This document shows, piece after piece, positions 10,151-21,695 of a stretch of 64,000 nt of DNA (the stretch's first letter is position 1; every line of letters starts with the position of its first letter). Below the pieces are notes generated by a model. That model was not told where the DNA came from. It ran no database searches and saw nothing but the letters and a program-made list of their open reading frames with translations. Where the stretch lies: NCBI GenBank assembly GCA_014843695.1, contig CM026403.1, positions 42,374,572 through 42,438,571 of the forward strand. Direction: 5' to 3'. A program made the translations under genes and the position numbers. This DNA comes from Archivesica marissinica. Lineage: Eukaryota > Mollusca > Bivalvia > Venerida > Vesicomyidae.

Positions 10151-10548
10151 TTAACCCATTCAACACCAAGTAACTGACATGGTCCATGATATTTTTAGAT
10201 CAATGTAACTGACATGGTCCATGATATTTTTAGATCAATGTAACTGACATGGTCCATGATATTTTTAGATCAATGTAACTGACATGGTCCATGATGTTTT
10301 TAGATCAATGTAACTGACATGGTCCATGATATTTTTAGATCAATGTAACTGACATGGTCCATGATATTTTTAGATCAATAAATTAATCAGAAAATTACAT
10401 TTGGACCAGTTCATTTATCAAAATGGGTAATTTTGTCTAACAATAGTAATATTACAGGCAAAAAGTGCAGATCCTGATGAGCTGGCTCATCTGGATCTAC
10501 ACTTTTTTTGTAAGCCTCTTTAGAGGTGTGTGGAGTTGAAAGGGTTAA
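10151..10548. mobile_element. piggyBac-like MITE, copy 3, enlarged by an internal array
   Basis: The ends TTAACCCATTCAACACC and GGAGTTGAAAGGGTTAA match copy 1. It is about 398 bp instead of about 241 because the piece just inside the left end has been amplified into a 35-bp tandem array (10175-10380). Confidence 0.8.
10175..10380. repeat. 35-bp minisatellite inside a MITE, about 6 units
   Basis: The unit is ATGTAACTGACATGGTCCAT followed by GATATTTTTAGATCA. The same sequence occurs once in the unexpanded MITE copies, so the expansion happened in place. Confidence 0.9.
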
Positions 10549-10679
10549 CTGATTTTCAATGTTTCACCAAATTTGTGATTCCACCCTGTAGACTGTATAT
10601 CAGTGTAAAATTAACCAGATATCTCTTTGCACACTAGAGGTGAAAACAAGCAGTCAAATATGCAATTCTACAGCACAGG

Positions 10680-10839
10680 AACTTGAAATTTTATTCATAA
10701 GCCACCAAAGGTCTGGTACCTCCATAAGCCACAAAAGGTCTCGTACCTCTATCCTAGGACACCCCCTTCTATTAATAGAGGATGTGTCCTAGGATAGAGG
10801 TACGAGACCTTTGGTGGCTTATGGATAAAATTTCAAGTT
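10680..10839. mobile_element. Long foldback hairpin element
   Basis: The left arm CTCGTACCTCTATCCTAGGA and the right arm TCCTAGGATAGAGGTACGAG are perfect complements with a short spacer. The outer parts (AACTTGAAATTTTATTCATA on the left, ATGGATAAAATTTCAAGTT on the right) also pair. The left arm has an internal partial duplication (CATAAGCCACCAAAGGTC twice). A stem of over 60 bp is predicted. Confidence 0.8.
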
Positions 10840-11090
10840 TCTGTGTCTAAAGAAACTTCATGACATATTTCCTGGGTTTTCAGATACATGTATGCATAAG
10901 AAAAACAGATTAAATGAATTTTCATCTGCTACAATTATTTGAACTATTTATAGCCTTTATTTTACCCAGCATGCAAAAAGTTGGCATGCCCATGGACTTA
11001 CTTTGTAAATAATCCGATAAATACCCAATAACCTACCAAATTGTATATATATATATCAAGTGTTATATTGTCCACAATAAAAACAGACGC

Positions 11091-11371
11091 ATCTGTAGTC
11101 CAGTGGTAACATGCTGGACTGGTAATCCAGGGATCGCAGGTTCGATCCCCCGCCTGACAATAATAAAATTAACAGTCTTTCAGATGGGACGTTAAACGGA
11201 GGTCTCGTGTCGGTGCTTTACACCGTGCATGTAAAATAACTAGAGGAGACTCTGGAATGGGTCTCTGTCTGTATCATCCTCCAAAAATCTAAAATGACTA
11301 ATCTCTTCAGGAGGCGACGCTCATATGGGCAACCGATAGCGACGATAAATAAACGTAAAACACACACACAA
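11091..11371 (+). mobile_element. SINE family A, near full length
   Basis: A tRNA-Thr-like head: A box TAGTCCAGTGG, arm CTGGACTGGTAATCCAG, B box GGTTCGATCCC. It is followed by the body TAATAAAATTAACAGTCTTT, TCGGTGCTTTACACCGTGCA, AATCTCTTCAGGAGGCG, the 3' domain GACGCTCATATGGGCAACCG, and a GATAAATAAACGTAAAACAC tail running into (CA)n. It serves as the reference for the other family A copies here. Confidence 0.9.
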
Positions 11372-11594
11372 TAAATTGATAAATGTTTAAATTCCTACAC
11401 TTTTATAACTGGATCCTTGTAGAATTGATATTGAATAGTTGTATTGTTGACTCACTCATGTCTATCTTGGGTTATCTGTATAGGTCTGGTTAGTCACACT
11501 GATCAATACACTATAACATCATCATCATCATGTTCTGCACATTTCAGTTGCACACTAGCACATTTGGCTCACAAAATCAACACATTTGAGAACA

Positions 11595-12260
11595 GTGGAA
11601 TGTGCCTATGTGAGAGGAATGTGCATATGTGAGAGGAATGTGCCTATGTGTGTGGAATGTGCCTATGTGTGTGGAATGTGCCTATGTGACTGGAATGTGC
11701 CTATGTGAGTGGAATGTGCCTATGTGACTGGAATGTGCCTATGTGAGTGGAATGTGCCTATGTGTGTGTGGAATGTGCCTATGTGAGTGGAATGTGTCTA
11801 TGTGAGTGGAATGTGCCTATGTGAGTGGAATGTGCCTATGTGACTGGAATGTGCCTATGTGCATGGAATGTGCCTATGTGTGTGGAATGTGCCTTATGTG
11901 TGTGGAATCTGCCTATGTGTGTGGAATGTGCCTATGTGAGTGGAATGTGCCTATGTGTGTGGAATGTGCCTGTGTGTGGAATGTGCCTATGTGACTGGAA
12001 TGTGCCTATGTGAGTGGAATGTGCCTATGTGTGTGGAATGTGAATGTGCCTATGTGACTGGAATGTGCCTATGTGTGTGGAATGTGCCTATGTGACTGGA
12101 ATGTGCCTATGTGAGTGGAATGTGCCTATGTGTGTGGAATGTGAATGTGCCTATGTGACTGGAATGTGCCTATGTGAGTGGAATGTGCCTATGTGTGTGG
12201 ACTGTGAATGTGCCTATGTGAGTGGAATGTGCCTATGTGACTGGAATGTGCCTATGTGAG
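11595..12260. repeat. 19-bp minisatellite, about 35 units
   Basis: The unit is TGGAATGTGCCTATGTGAG with ACT/TGT/GCA variants of the last bases. The flanks are themselves related: CATTTCAGTTGCACACTAGC at 11543 and CATTTCAGTAGCACAATAGC at 12288, each followed by a similar 40-bp stretch. The array therefore lies between the two halves of an older duplication. Cys/Val/Met-rich open frames of 62-73 codons are just the unit translated. Confidence 0.95.
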
Positions 12261-12376
12261 CTTGTGAAATCAGCACATTAGCACACATTTCAGTAGCACA
12301 ATAGCACATTTTGCTTACAAAAACACCACATTGGAGATGCGTTAACTATGCTGTAACCATGTTTGAATTGTATGTT

Positions 12377-12861
12377 TTAAAGCGACACTACATCGGTGAA
12401 ATGGTAAATTTCTACAGACTGTATTTTCCTATTACAGTCAAACCTGTCTATAAAGGCCACCCTTGGGAAAGGCCACTCGGGAAAGTCAAAAAGTGGCCTT
12501 TGTTGGCAGGTGGCCTCTCAATAGAGGGTTAAAATGCATTGAAAATGGCTCGACGGGAGAGAAAAATGGTGGACTTTAGAGACAGGTTTTTCATATGCGG
12601 CCTTTATTCGGAGGTGGCTTGACTGTATATGGTATAATTGTTTTCCGTATATTGCCCCAAATGCTGAGTATTTCAACTAATAAACAAACGTCATATACGA
12701 CGTTTGTTGACATAACAAAATATACCTTGTAAATAGGGTCAACATTCATGCGTAATGCAACCTGTGTATCCTGAATAACACGATTTATGGTACAGATTTA
12801 CCGTTATATATCTCACCATGTGTGCCTGTGCATATTTATTTTTTAGATTACTAGTAACTAC
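12377..12861. mobile_element. TTAAAGCGACACTACATC element, 3' end lost at an array
   Basis: It starts TTAAAGCGACACTACATCGG and follows the copy at 35622-36104 through GTTTGTTGACATAACAAAAT, AAATAGGGTCAACAT and CATTTATGGTACAG-type words. It stops at about 12850, where the 15-bp array begins, so the right terminus is missing. A second MITE is nested in it at 12433-12627. Confidence 0.7.
12433..12627. mobile_element. Nested MITE with TACAGTCAAACCTG / GGTGGCTTGACTGTA ends
   Basis: The imperfect terminal inverted repeats TACAGTCAA and TTGACTGTA have TA borders. The related copy of the host element at 5390-5430 reads straight through at this point (CCTATTATACGGTGTAATTG), showing the empty site and confirming a later insertion at TA. 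Confidence 0.75.
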
Positions 12862-15800
12862 ATACACCATGTACAGCTACATCATGTACAGATACACCAT
12901 GTACAATTTACATCATGTACAGATACACCATGTACAGATGCATCATGTACAGCTACATCATGTACAGATACACCATGTACAATTTACATCATGTACAGCT
13001 ACAAACCATGTACATCATATACACCATGTACAGCTACACCATGTACAGATACACCATGTACAGCTACATCATGTACATATACATCATGTACAGATACACC
13101 ATGTACAGCTACACCATGTACAGATACATCATGTACAGATACATCATGTACAGCTACATCATGTACAGATACACCATGTACATATACACCATGTACAGAT
13201 ACATCATGTACAGATACACCATGTACAGCTACACCATGTACAGATACACCATGTACAGATACATCATGTACAGATACACCATGTACAGCTACACCATGTA
13301 CAGCTACACCATGTACAGATACACCATGTACATATACACCATGTACAGATACACCATGTACATATACACCATGTACAGATACATCATGTACAGATACACC
13401 ATGTACAGATACACCATGTACAGATACACCATGTACAGATACATCATGTACATATACACCATGTACAGATACACCATGTACAGATACACCATGTACAGAT
13501 ACATCATGTACAGATACACCATGTACAGATACACCATGTACATATACACCATGTACATATACACCATGTACAGATACACCATGTACATATACACCATGTA
13601 CAGCTACATCATGTACAGCTACATCATGTACAGCTACATCATGTACAGCTACATCATGTACAGATACACCATGTACATATACACCATGTACAGCTACACC
13701 ATGTACAGCTACATCATGTACAGATACATCATGTACAGCTACACCATGTACATCATATACACCATGTACAGATACATCATGTACAGATACACCATGTACA
13801 GCTACACCATGTACAGATACATCATGTACAGATACACCATGTACAGATACACCATGTACAGCTACACCATGTACAGCTACACCATGTACAGATACACCAT
13901 GTACAGATACACCATGTACAGATACATCATGTACAGATACATCATGTACAGATACACCATGTACAGCTACACCATGTACAGATACACCATGTACAGATAC
14001 ATCATGTACAGATACACCATGTACAGCTACACCATGTACAGATACATCATGTACAGATACATCATGTACAGATACACCATGTACAGATACACCATGTACA
14101 GATACACCATGTACAGATACACCATGTACAGCTACACCATGTACATCATATACACCATGTACAGCTACACCATGTACAGATACATCATGTACAGATACAC
14201 CATGTACAGATACATCATGTACAGCTACACCATGTACAGATACACCATGTACAGATACATCATGTACAGATACATCATGTACAGATACACCATGTACAGC
14301 TACACCATGTACAGCTACACCATGTACAGCTACATCATGTACAGATACATCATGTACAGCTACACCATGTACATCATATACACCATGTACATATACACCA
14401 TGTACAGATACATCATGTACATATACACCATGTACAGATACACCATGTACAGATACACCATGTACAGATACATCATGTACAGATACACCATGTACAGCTA
14501 CACCATGTACATCATATACACCATGTACAGATACATCATGTACAGATACACCATGTACAGCTACACCATGTACAGATACATCATGTACAGATACACCATG
14601 TACAGATACACCATGTACAGCTACACCATGTACAGCTACACCATGTACAGATACACCATGTACAGATACACCATGTACAGATACATCATGTACAGATACA
14701 TCATGTACAGATACACCATGTACAGCTACACCATGTACAGATACACCATGTACAGATACATCATGTACAGATACACCATGTACAGCTACACCATGTACAG
14801 ATACATATGTACAGATACATCATGTACAGATACACCATGTACAGATACACCATGTACAGATACACCATGTACAGATACACCATGTACAGCTACATCATGT
14901 ACATCATATACACCATGTACAGCTACACCATGTACAGATACATCATGTACAGATACACCATGTACAGATACATCATGTACAGCTACACCATGTACAGATA
15001 CACCATGTACAGATACATCATGTACAGATACATCATGTACAGATACACCATGTACAGCTACACCATGTACAGCTACACCATGTACAGCTACACCATGTAC
15101 AGATACACCATGTACATATACAGCTACACCATGTACATATACACCATGTACAGATACATCATGTACATATACACCATGTACAGATACACCATGTACAGAT
15201 ACACCATGTACATATACACCATGTACAGATACATCATGTACATATACACCATGTACAGATACACCATGTACATATACACCATGTACAGCTACACCATGTA
15301 CAGATACACCATGTACATATACATCATGTACATATACACCATGTACAGATACATCATGTACATATACACCATGTACAGCTACACCATGTACATATACACC
15401 ATGTACAGATACATCATGTACATATACACCATGTACAGCTACACCATGTACAGATACACCATGTACAGCTACACCATGTACAGCTACACCATGTACAGCT
15501 ACACCATGTACAGATACACCATGTACATATACACCATGTACAGATACATCATGTACAGCTACACCATGTACAGATACACCATGTACATATACATCATGTA
15601 CATATACACCATGTACAGATACATCATGTACATATACACCATGTACAGCTACACCATGTACAGATACACCATGTACATATACATCATGTACATATACACC
15701 ATGTACAGATACATCATGTACATATACACCATGTACAGATACACCATGTACATATACACCATGTACAGCTACATCATGTACAGCTACACCATGTACAGAT

Positions 15801-15958
15801 ACACCATGTACATATACACCATGTACAGATACATCATGTACATATACACCATGTACAGATACATCATGTACATATACACCATGTACAGATACACCATGTA
15901 CAGCTACACCATGTACAGATACATCATGTACAGCTACATCATGTACAGATACATCATG
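12862..15958. repeat. 15-bp minisatellite, about 206 units
   Basis: The unit is ACACCATGTACAGAT, with alternatives at two places: cacc or catc before ATG, and gata, gcta or tata after TGTACA. As 15 is a multiple of three and the unit has no stop, three forward frames and parts of the reverse strand stay open for up to about 1000 codons, giving runs such as HHVQI, MYRYT and CTDTP. There is no start context, splice pattern or composition suggesting a gene. Blocks of about 25 units recur in the same variant order, for example from about 13755 and again from about 14515, showing higher-order duplication. Confidence 0.95.
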
Positions 15959-16510
15959 CAATTTTCTGCACTATCTGATCACTCCCCTCCTGTTTGCCAC
16001 AACACTACTACCACATATTTTAATCAAAACATAAGGTTTGTGGTATACCAGCCAAGATAAAAAAGCATTAAATAACTTGAGATTAAATAGTTTGAGATAT
16101 GCAAGTCAAATGTTCATAAATAAAAATTGGCTTGTCAGATAAAGGTGGTAAGAAAGAATCAGATTATGTCTTACTTTGCCTACATGGACTATAGTTGGAG
16201 TGATAGCCATAACAATTGTTCACTTCTGGATAGAAGCAACAAACTTACCATGGTAATAGGTAAATACCAGAAGATTATATTAACATCGAGGCCCACTTCC
16301 AAAAATCAAGATGGCCACCAAAATGGCCACCAAAATAAAATAAATGTACGATTTATATGCCCTGTATAATTTCCAAAGGAAAAAAGTGAATCTAAAGCTA
16401 CAATGATGAAACATTTTATCAGATGGACACTATTGAATGACAGTGACTATGGCAAGTGGTGATTTTGTGTTGTAATTTCATTGTGGGTTATGATAGTGAC
16501 ACAAGTGTGG
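15959..16510. other. No recognised gene
   Basis: AT-rich unique-looking sequence after the 15-bp array. Short open frames only, with no motif I recognise. Confidence 0.45.
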
Positions 16511-16650
16511 CATCCATGGTCCAGTGGTAGAGCGTCGGATTTGGAATCGATCGGCCCCGGGTTTGATACTCGGTCAGGCCACATATGTAGTTTTCAAGGC
16601 ACCTCACACACGCCGCTTAAGTACTGGTTAACCAGTTAGGTCCGAGGGGT
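16511..16650 (+). mobile_element. tRNA-Pro-like SINE head or tRNA pseudogene
   Basis: GTCCAGTGGTAGAGC resembles a D-arm/A-box, GGATTTGGAATC would give a loop with TGG (proline), and CCCCGGGTTTGATACTCGG resembles a T-arm. The first seven bases (GGCATCC) do not pair with the expected 3' acceptor strand, so a functional tRNA is unlikely. It is followed by non-tRNA sequence, as in a SINE. Confidence 0.5.
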
Positions 16651-16901
16651 TTGACATTAATAGTGGAACATACATATTTAGGTAGTAGTTATGGTATCCA
16701 TTACATAAAATGTGACATTAATTTGGTGACAGTTCCAGAATATCAACAAATAACTATTTCTAGGAAGATACATTACACCTAATTATTTATTAAATGAAAA
16801 CAAAACAAACAGACATAAATCAAATTCCAACAAATAAATAGAAAATTCAACTCCCCCCCCCCCCTCCAATTTGTTCTTGTTGATAGTTTCTCGTCCAAAA
16901 G
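16651..16901. other. No recognised feature
   Basis: AT-rich spacer with a C homopolymer near 16853-16863. Nothing supported. Confidence 0.4.
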
Positions 16902-18378
16902 TCGACCTAGTATTTATTAACTTTCATCACATAGCCGGTCGGATGAGAAAAAACAACCTAGTACAAACTTTCATCACATAGCCAGTCGGATGAGAAAAAA
17001 TCAACCTAGTACAAACTTTAATCACATAGCGGTCGGATGAGAAAAAATCACCTAGTACAAACTTTCATCACATAGCCAGTCGAATGAGAAAAAATCAACC
17101 TAGTACAAACTTTCATCACACAGCCGTCGGATGAGAAAAAATCAACCTAGTACAAACTTTCATCACATAGCCAGTTGGATGAGAAAAAATCAACCTAGTA
17201 CAAACTTTCATCACATAGCCGGCCGGATGAGAAAAGGTCAACCTAGTACAAACTTTCATCACATAGCCGGCCGGATGAGAAAATATCGACCTAGTACAAA
17301 CTTTCATCACATAGCCGGCCGGATGAGAAAAAATCGACCTAGTACAAACTTTCATCACATAGCCAGCCGGATGAGAAAAAATCGACCTAGTACAAACTTT
17401 CATCACATAGCCAGCCGGATGAGAAAAGGTCAACCTAGTACAAACTTTCATCACATAGCCGACCGGATGAGAAAAGGTCAACCTAGTACAAACTTTCATC
17501 ACATAGCCAGCCGGATGAGAAAAGGTCAACCTAGTACAAACTTTCATCACATAGCCAGTTGGATGAAAAAATCAACCTAGTACAAACTTTCATCACATAG
17601 CCGGCCGGATGAAAAAGGTCAACCTAGTACAAACTTTCATCACATAGCCGGCGGATGAGAAAATATCGACCTAGTACAAACTTTCATCACATAGCCGGTG
17701 AGAAAAAATCGACCTAGTACAAACTTTCATCACATAGCCAGCCGGATGAGAAAAAATCGACCTAGTACAAACTTTCATCACATAGCCAGCCGGATGAGAA
17801 AAGGTCAACCTAGTACAAACTTTCATCACATAGCCGACCGGATGAGAAAAGGTCAACCTAGTACAAACTTTCATCACATAGCCAGCCGGATGAGAAAAGG
17901 TCAACCTAGTACAAACTTTCATCACATAGCCAGTTGGATGAGAAAAAATCAACCTAGTACAAACTTTCATCACATAGCCGGCCGGATGAGAAAAGGTCAA
18001 CCTAGTACAAACTTTCATCACATAGCCGGCCGGATGAGAAAATATCGACCTAGTACAAACTTTCATCACATAGCCGGCCGGATGAGAAAAAATCGACCTA
18101 GTACAAACTTTCATCACATAGCCAGCCGGATGAGAAAAAATCGACCTAGTACAAACTTTCATCACATAGCCAGCCGGATGAGAAAAGGTCAACCTAGTAC
18201 AAACTTTCATCACATAGCCGACCGGATGAGAAAAGGTCAACCTAGTACAAACTTTCATCACATAGCCAGCCGGATGAGAAAAGGTCAACCTAGTACAAAC
18301 TTTCATCACATAGCTGGCCGGATGAGAAAAGGTCAACCTAGTACAAACTTTCATCACATAGCCGGCCGGATGAGAAGA
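16902..18378. repeat. 48-bp minisatellite with higher-order structure, about 31 units
   Basis: The unit is CCTAGTACAAACTTTCATCA, CATAGCCGGCCGGATGAG and AAAAAATCGA. It is 16 codons long and open on both strands. Unit variants (aaatatcga, aaaatcga, aaggtcaa; ccggcc, ccagcc, ccgacc, ccagtt) follow a fixed order of about 9 units. That order is seen at about 17150-17570, again to about 17940, and again to about 18310. The order shows block duplication after unit divergence. Confidence 0.95.
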
Positions 18379-18555
18379 AGGCTGACTTATGGCCAAGAAT
18401 ATAATGGTAACTACTTTTGGGGTGAAAAATGGGCAACAATATTTTGTGTTAGCCATATGATTAATGGCCTGTGTACAGGGATAGTATGACTAGTGTACTG
18501 AGGACTATCACATTCTCATCTGTCATATGCTACAATAGGTAGCTGTATAATTAAT
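18379..18555. other. Spacer between arrays
   Basis: About 180 bp of non-repetitive sequence. The apparent continuation of an open frame from the 48-bp array into it has no support. Confidence 0.4.
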
Positions 18556-19755
18556 CGAAACAAGACACCCACAGTCCACATCGCAACTCTCTATATAACA
18601 ACAGAAACAAGACACCCACAGTCCACATTGCAACTCTCTATATAACAACACAAACAAGACACCCACAGTCCACATTGCAACTCTCTATGTAACAACACAA
18701 ACAAGACACTCACAGTCCACATCGCAACTCTCTATATAACAACAGAAACAAGACACTCACAGTCCACATTGCAACTCTCTATGTAACAACAGAAACAAGA
18801 CACTCACAGTCCACATTGCAACTCTCTATGTAACAACACAAACAAGACACTCACAGTCCACATCGCAACTCTCTATATAACAACAGAAACAAGACACTCA
18901 CAGTCCACATTGCAACTCTCTATATAACAACACAAACAAGACACTCACAGTCCACATTGCAACTCTCTATATAACAACAGAAACAAGACACCCACAGTCC
19001 ACATTGCAACTCTCTATATAACAACACAAACAAGACACTCACAGTCCACATTGCAACTCTCTATATAACAACAGAAAACAAGACATCACAGTCCACATTG
19101 CAACTCTCTATGTAACAACAGAAACAAGACACCCACAGTCCACATTGCAACTCTCTATATAACAGAAACAAGACACCCACAGTCCACATCGCAACTCTCT
19201 ATGTAACAACAGAAACAAGACACTCACAGTCCACATTGCAACTCTCTATGTAACAACAGAAACAAGACACCCACAGTCCACATTGCAACTCTCTATATAA
19301 CAACAGAAACAAGACACTCACAGTCCACATTGCAACTCTCTATGTAACAACAGAAACAAGACACTCACAGTCCACATTGCAACTCTCTATGTAACAACAG
19401 AAACAAGACACCACAGTCCACATTGCAACTCTCTATATAACGAAACAAGACACCCACAGTCCACATTGCAACTCTCTATGTAACAACAGAAAAGACACCC
19501 ACAGTCCACATTGCAACTCTCTATATAACAGAAACAAGACACCCACAGCCACATTGAATCTCTAATACAACAGAAACAAGACACCCACAGTCCACATTGC
19601 AACTCTCTATATAACAGAAACAAGACACCCACAGTCCACATTGCAACTCTCTATGTAACAACAGAATCAGGACACCCACAGTCCACATTGCAACTCTCTA
19701 TGTAACAACAGAAACAAGACACCCACAGTCCACATTGCAACTCTCTATGTAACAA
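18556..19755. repeat. 47-bp minisatellite, about 25 units
   Basis: The unit is GAAACAAGACACCCACAGTC, CACATTGCAACTCTCTATAT and AACAACA. Units between about 19400 and 19620 have scattered small deletions, which may be real decay or consensus errors. Confidence 0.95.
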
Positions 19756-20000
19756 TGATCCACATCCTTTGTACACTTTCATTGCAGGGTATATTTTAGT
19801 GCTTCATTTAACATCTCAATAACAAAACCAAGTACACCATAGCAACGTATAGTTTGTCTATATCAGCATTGGTTGGCTAGATAAATGGCATTCAAACTAA
19901 ATGTTTGACACTAGATTTTTAGTTAATGATCGTAATTCAACGAAGAGTTGTCACAATGAGACTTAGACAATTAGTTTGATCATTTTCAAACTAAGTGTTG
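19756..20000. other. No recognised feature
   Basis: Unique-looking AT-rich spacer. The words CAAACTAAATGTTTGACACTA and CAAACTAAGTGTTGACACTA hint that the next array grew out of this sequence. Confidence 0.4.
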
Positions 20001-21262
20001 ACACTATACCTTTATTTTGATTGTGAATATTGACACTAGGCCAAAGTTTGATTGTGAATATTGACACTAGGCCAAAGTTTGATTGTGAATATTGACACTA
20101 GGCCAAAGTTTGATTGTGAATATTGACTAGGCCATAGTTTGATTGTGAATATTGACTAGACCATAGTTTGATTGTGAATATTGACCCTATACCTTTATTT
20201 GATTGTGAATATTGACTAGACCATAGTTTGATTGTGAATATTGACCCTATACCTTTATTTGATTGTGAATATTGACTAGGCCATAGTTTGATTGTGAATA
20301 TTGACCCTATACCTTTATTTGATTGTGAATATTGACTAGGCCATAGTTTGATTGTGAATATTGACCCTATACCTTTATTTGATTGTGAATATTGACTAGA
20401 CCATAGTTTGATTGTGAATATTGACCCTATACCTTTATTTGATTGTGAATATTGACTAGACCATAGTTTGATTGTGAATATTGACCCTATACCTTTATTT
20501 TGATTGTGAATATTGACCCTATACCTTTATTTGATTGTGAATATTGACTAGGCCATAGTTTGATTGTGAATATTGGCCCTATACCTTTATTTGATTGTGA
20601 ATATTGACTAGGCCATAGTTTGATTGTGAGTGTTGACACTAGGCCCTAGATTGATTGTGAGTGTTGACACTAGGCCCTAGTTTGATTGTGAGTGTTGACA
20701 CTAGGCCCTAGATTGATTGTGAGTGTGACACTAGGCCCTAATTGATTGTGAGTGTTGACACTAGGCCCTAGATTGATTGTGAGTGTTGACACTAGGCCCT
20801 AGATTGATTGTAAATATTGACACTAGGCCCTAGATTGATTGTGAATGTTGACACTAGGCTAGATTGATTGTGAGTGTTGACTAGGCCCTAGTTTGATTGT
20901 GAGTGTTGACACTAGGCCCTAGATTGATTGTGAGTGTTGACACTAGGCCCTAGATTGATTGTGAGTATTGACACTAGGCCCTAGTTTGAGTGTGAGTGTT
21001 GACACTAGGCTCTAGATTGATTGTGAGTGTTGACACTAGGCCCTAGTTTGATTGTGAGTGTTGACACTAGGCCCTAGATTGATTGTGAGTGTTGACACTA
21101 GGCCCTAGTTTGATTGTGAGTGTTGACACTAGGCCCTAGATTGATTGTGAGTGTTGACACTAGGCCCTAGATTGATTGTGAGTGTTGACACTAGGCCCTA
21201 GATTGATTGTAAATATTGACACTAGGCCATAGATTGATTGTGAGTGTTGACACTAGGCCCTA
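20001..21262. repeat. Compound minisatellite, 28-32 bp units
   Basis: Two related blocks. The first, to about 20620, alternates TTTGATTGTGAATATTGACT + AGGCCATAG with TTTGATTGTGAATATTGACC + CTATACCTTTAT. The second uses the 31-bp unit GATTGATTGTGAGTGTTGAC + ACTAGGCCCTA. The shared GATTGTGA.T.TTGAC core shows common descent. Confidence 0.9.
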
Positions 21263-21400
21263 GACTGAATTGAATTGAACCGAAAGAAAGTAATTAAGAA
21301 TGTCTATATATTGCACACAGAACAAAATCTGAATTGAATTGAACCGAAAGAAAGTACATTGTAATTAAGATTGTCTATATATTGCACACAGAACAAAATT
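21263..21400. repeat. About 65-bp direct duplication
   Basis: CTGAATTGAATTGAACCGAA to ATTGCACACAGAACAAAAT occurs twice in tandem, the second copy with a small insertion (TACATTG). Confidence 0.85.
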
Positions 21401-21464
21401 TGCGCTCAATTTCTTTTTCATCTGCAACCAAAGTACACTTATAATATGGACGGTTTTCTTGGTC

Positions 21465-21695
21465 TTAACCCTTTCAACACTCCAGACCTCTAAATAGGCA
21501 TACAAAAAGTGTAGTTCCAGATGAGACAGCTCGACAGGATCTGCACCGTTTGCCAGTACGGCAATATTACTATTTTTAGACAAGATTACCCATTTTGAAA
21601 AATGAACTGGTCCATATGAAATTTTTTCAATAATTTATTGGTCAAAAAGTATCATGCACCAGTCCATGTCAGTTACTTAGTGTTGAATGGGTTAA
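21465..21695. mobile_element. piggyBac-like MITE, copy 4
   Basis: The ends TTAACCCTTTCAACAC and GTGTTGAATGGGTTAA with TTAA borders. It is in the same orientation as copy 2 (9848-10091) but has lost part of the central palindrome. Confidence 0.8.

Noticed and set aside
11091..11180. tRNA-Thr gene in family A SINE heads
   Set aside because: The tRNA-like part is followed by a conserved non-tRNA body present in several copies with the same tail, so it is a SINE.
12818..16060. Open frames of about 1000 codons with HHVQI, MYRYT or CTDTP repeats
   Set aside because: All three forward frames are open because the unit is 15 bp without a stop. No codon bias, no flanking exon structure and no known protein pattern.
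16511..16586. Functional tRNA-Pro gene
   Set aside because: Acceptor stem ends do not pair, and the T-arm has mismatches; more like a SINE head or pseudogene.
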